This document shows, one piece after another, positions 63,977 to 64,000 of a DNA stretch of 64,000 nt. The stretch is from the NCBI RefSeq assembly GCF_024385575.1, contig NZ_JANFMV010000005.1:68440-132439 (forward strand), written 5' to 3'. A model generated the notes under the pieces. That model made no database searches, was not told the origin of the DNA, and saw only the letters and a program-made list of their open reading frames with translations. The DNA is from Rhizobium sp. NRK18 (GTDB taxonomy: Bacteria > Pseudomonadota > Alphaproteobacteria > Rhizobiales > Rhizobiaceae). The position numbers were made by a program, and so were the translations under genes. The first letter of the stretch is position 1, and each line of letters starts with the position of its first letter.

Positions 63977-64000
63977 GACGCCGCGAAGGTTGCCGGCCCG

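Overview
The window is high-GC DNA, densely coding on both strands. It reads as an alphaproteobacterium of the Rhizobiaceae (Rhizobium, Agrobacterium, Sinorhizobium or Shinella type). The main reasons are a CysN-CysC fusion behind CysD, a modEABC operon with a two-Mop ModE, a matR-matPQM-matAB malonate cluster, the gli-gci-kdgD-udh uronate genes known from Agrobacterium, an oligopeptide transporter whose permease and ATPase are fused, and a RIME-like intergenic palindrome pair. The assignment is an inference from gene families. Almost everything is transport, catabolism or regulation, as is common on chromids and megaplasmids. I see no rRNA, tRNA, CRISPR array, prophage or intact insertion sequence.

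Layout. 1-3123: sulfate activation (cysD, cysNC cut by the window edge) and a small WGR protein. 3208-5438: a divergent pair of FAD oxidase and fuconolactonase-like hydrolase. 5451-8835: molybdate uptake (modEABC) with a candidate Mo-box. 9097-12216: a signalling block with a LuxR-type regulator, two single-domain receivers, a sensorless histidine kinase, and about 760 nt of non-coding DNA holding two long perfect inverted repeats. 12320-21084: ectoine and hydroxyectoine breakdown (GntR regulator, M20 deacetylase, doeA, eutB, eutC, Lrp-type regulator, doeC, doeD), closed by a strong terminator. 21084-22693: hipBA. 22786-24702: a SPINDLY/OGT-like glycosyltransferase. 24815-30822: deoR, an AGCS symporter, deoC and a double aldehyde dehydrogenase. 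30979-34757: small orphan genes, a DMT permease, and an scpB-DUF1403 pair.

34831-38293: FAD monooxygenase, RidA, DUF1028 and LysR on one strand. 38417-45091: malonate regulation, TRAP uptake, malonyl-CoA synthetase and decarboxylase. 45110-58643: an uncharacterised nitrogen-compound locus with an M20 amidohydrolase, peptide-type ABC transporter, FadR-type regulator, D-amino-acid-dehydrogenase-like oxidase, ornithine-cyclodeaminase homologue, Lrp regulator, degenerate metallo-beta-lactamase-like protein and aldehyde dehydrogenase. A shared TTGCGCAA palindrome ties its two divergent promoters together. 58644-59851: an AT-richer island with one orphan gene. 59852-63976: oxidative galacturonate/galactarate breakdown to alpha-ketoglutarate semialdehyde.

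How they work together: each cluster pairs uptake or a first enzyme with a local regulator (FCD GntR, Lrp, DeoR, LysR or ModE). Products enter central metabolism as aspartate (ectoine), acetyl-CoA (malonate), glyceraldehyde-3-phosphate and acetate (deoxyribose), or alpha-ketoglutarate semialdehyde (uronates). The least explained parts are the 45-58 kb nitrogen-compound locus, the sensorless signalling module with its structured non-coding DNA, the DUF1403-ScpB pair, and the monooxygenase-RidA-DUF1028 operon.
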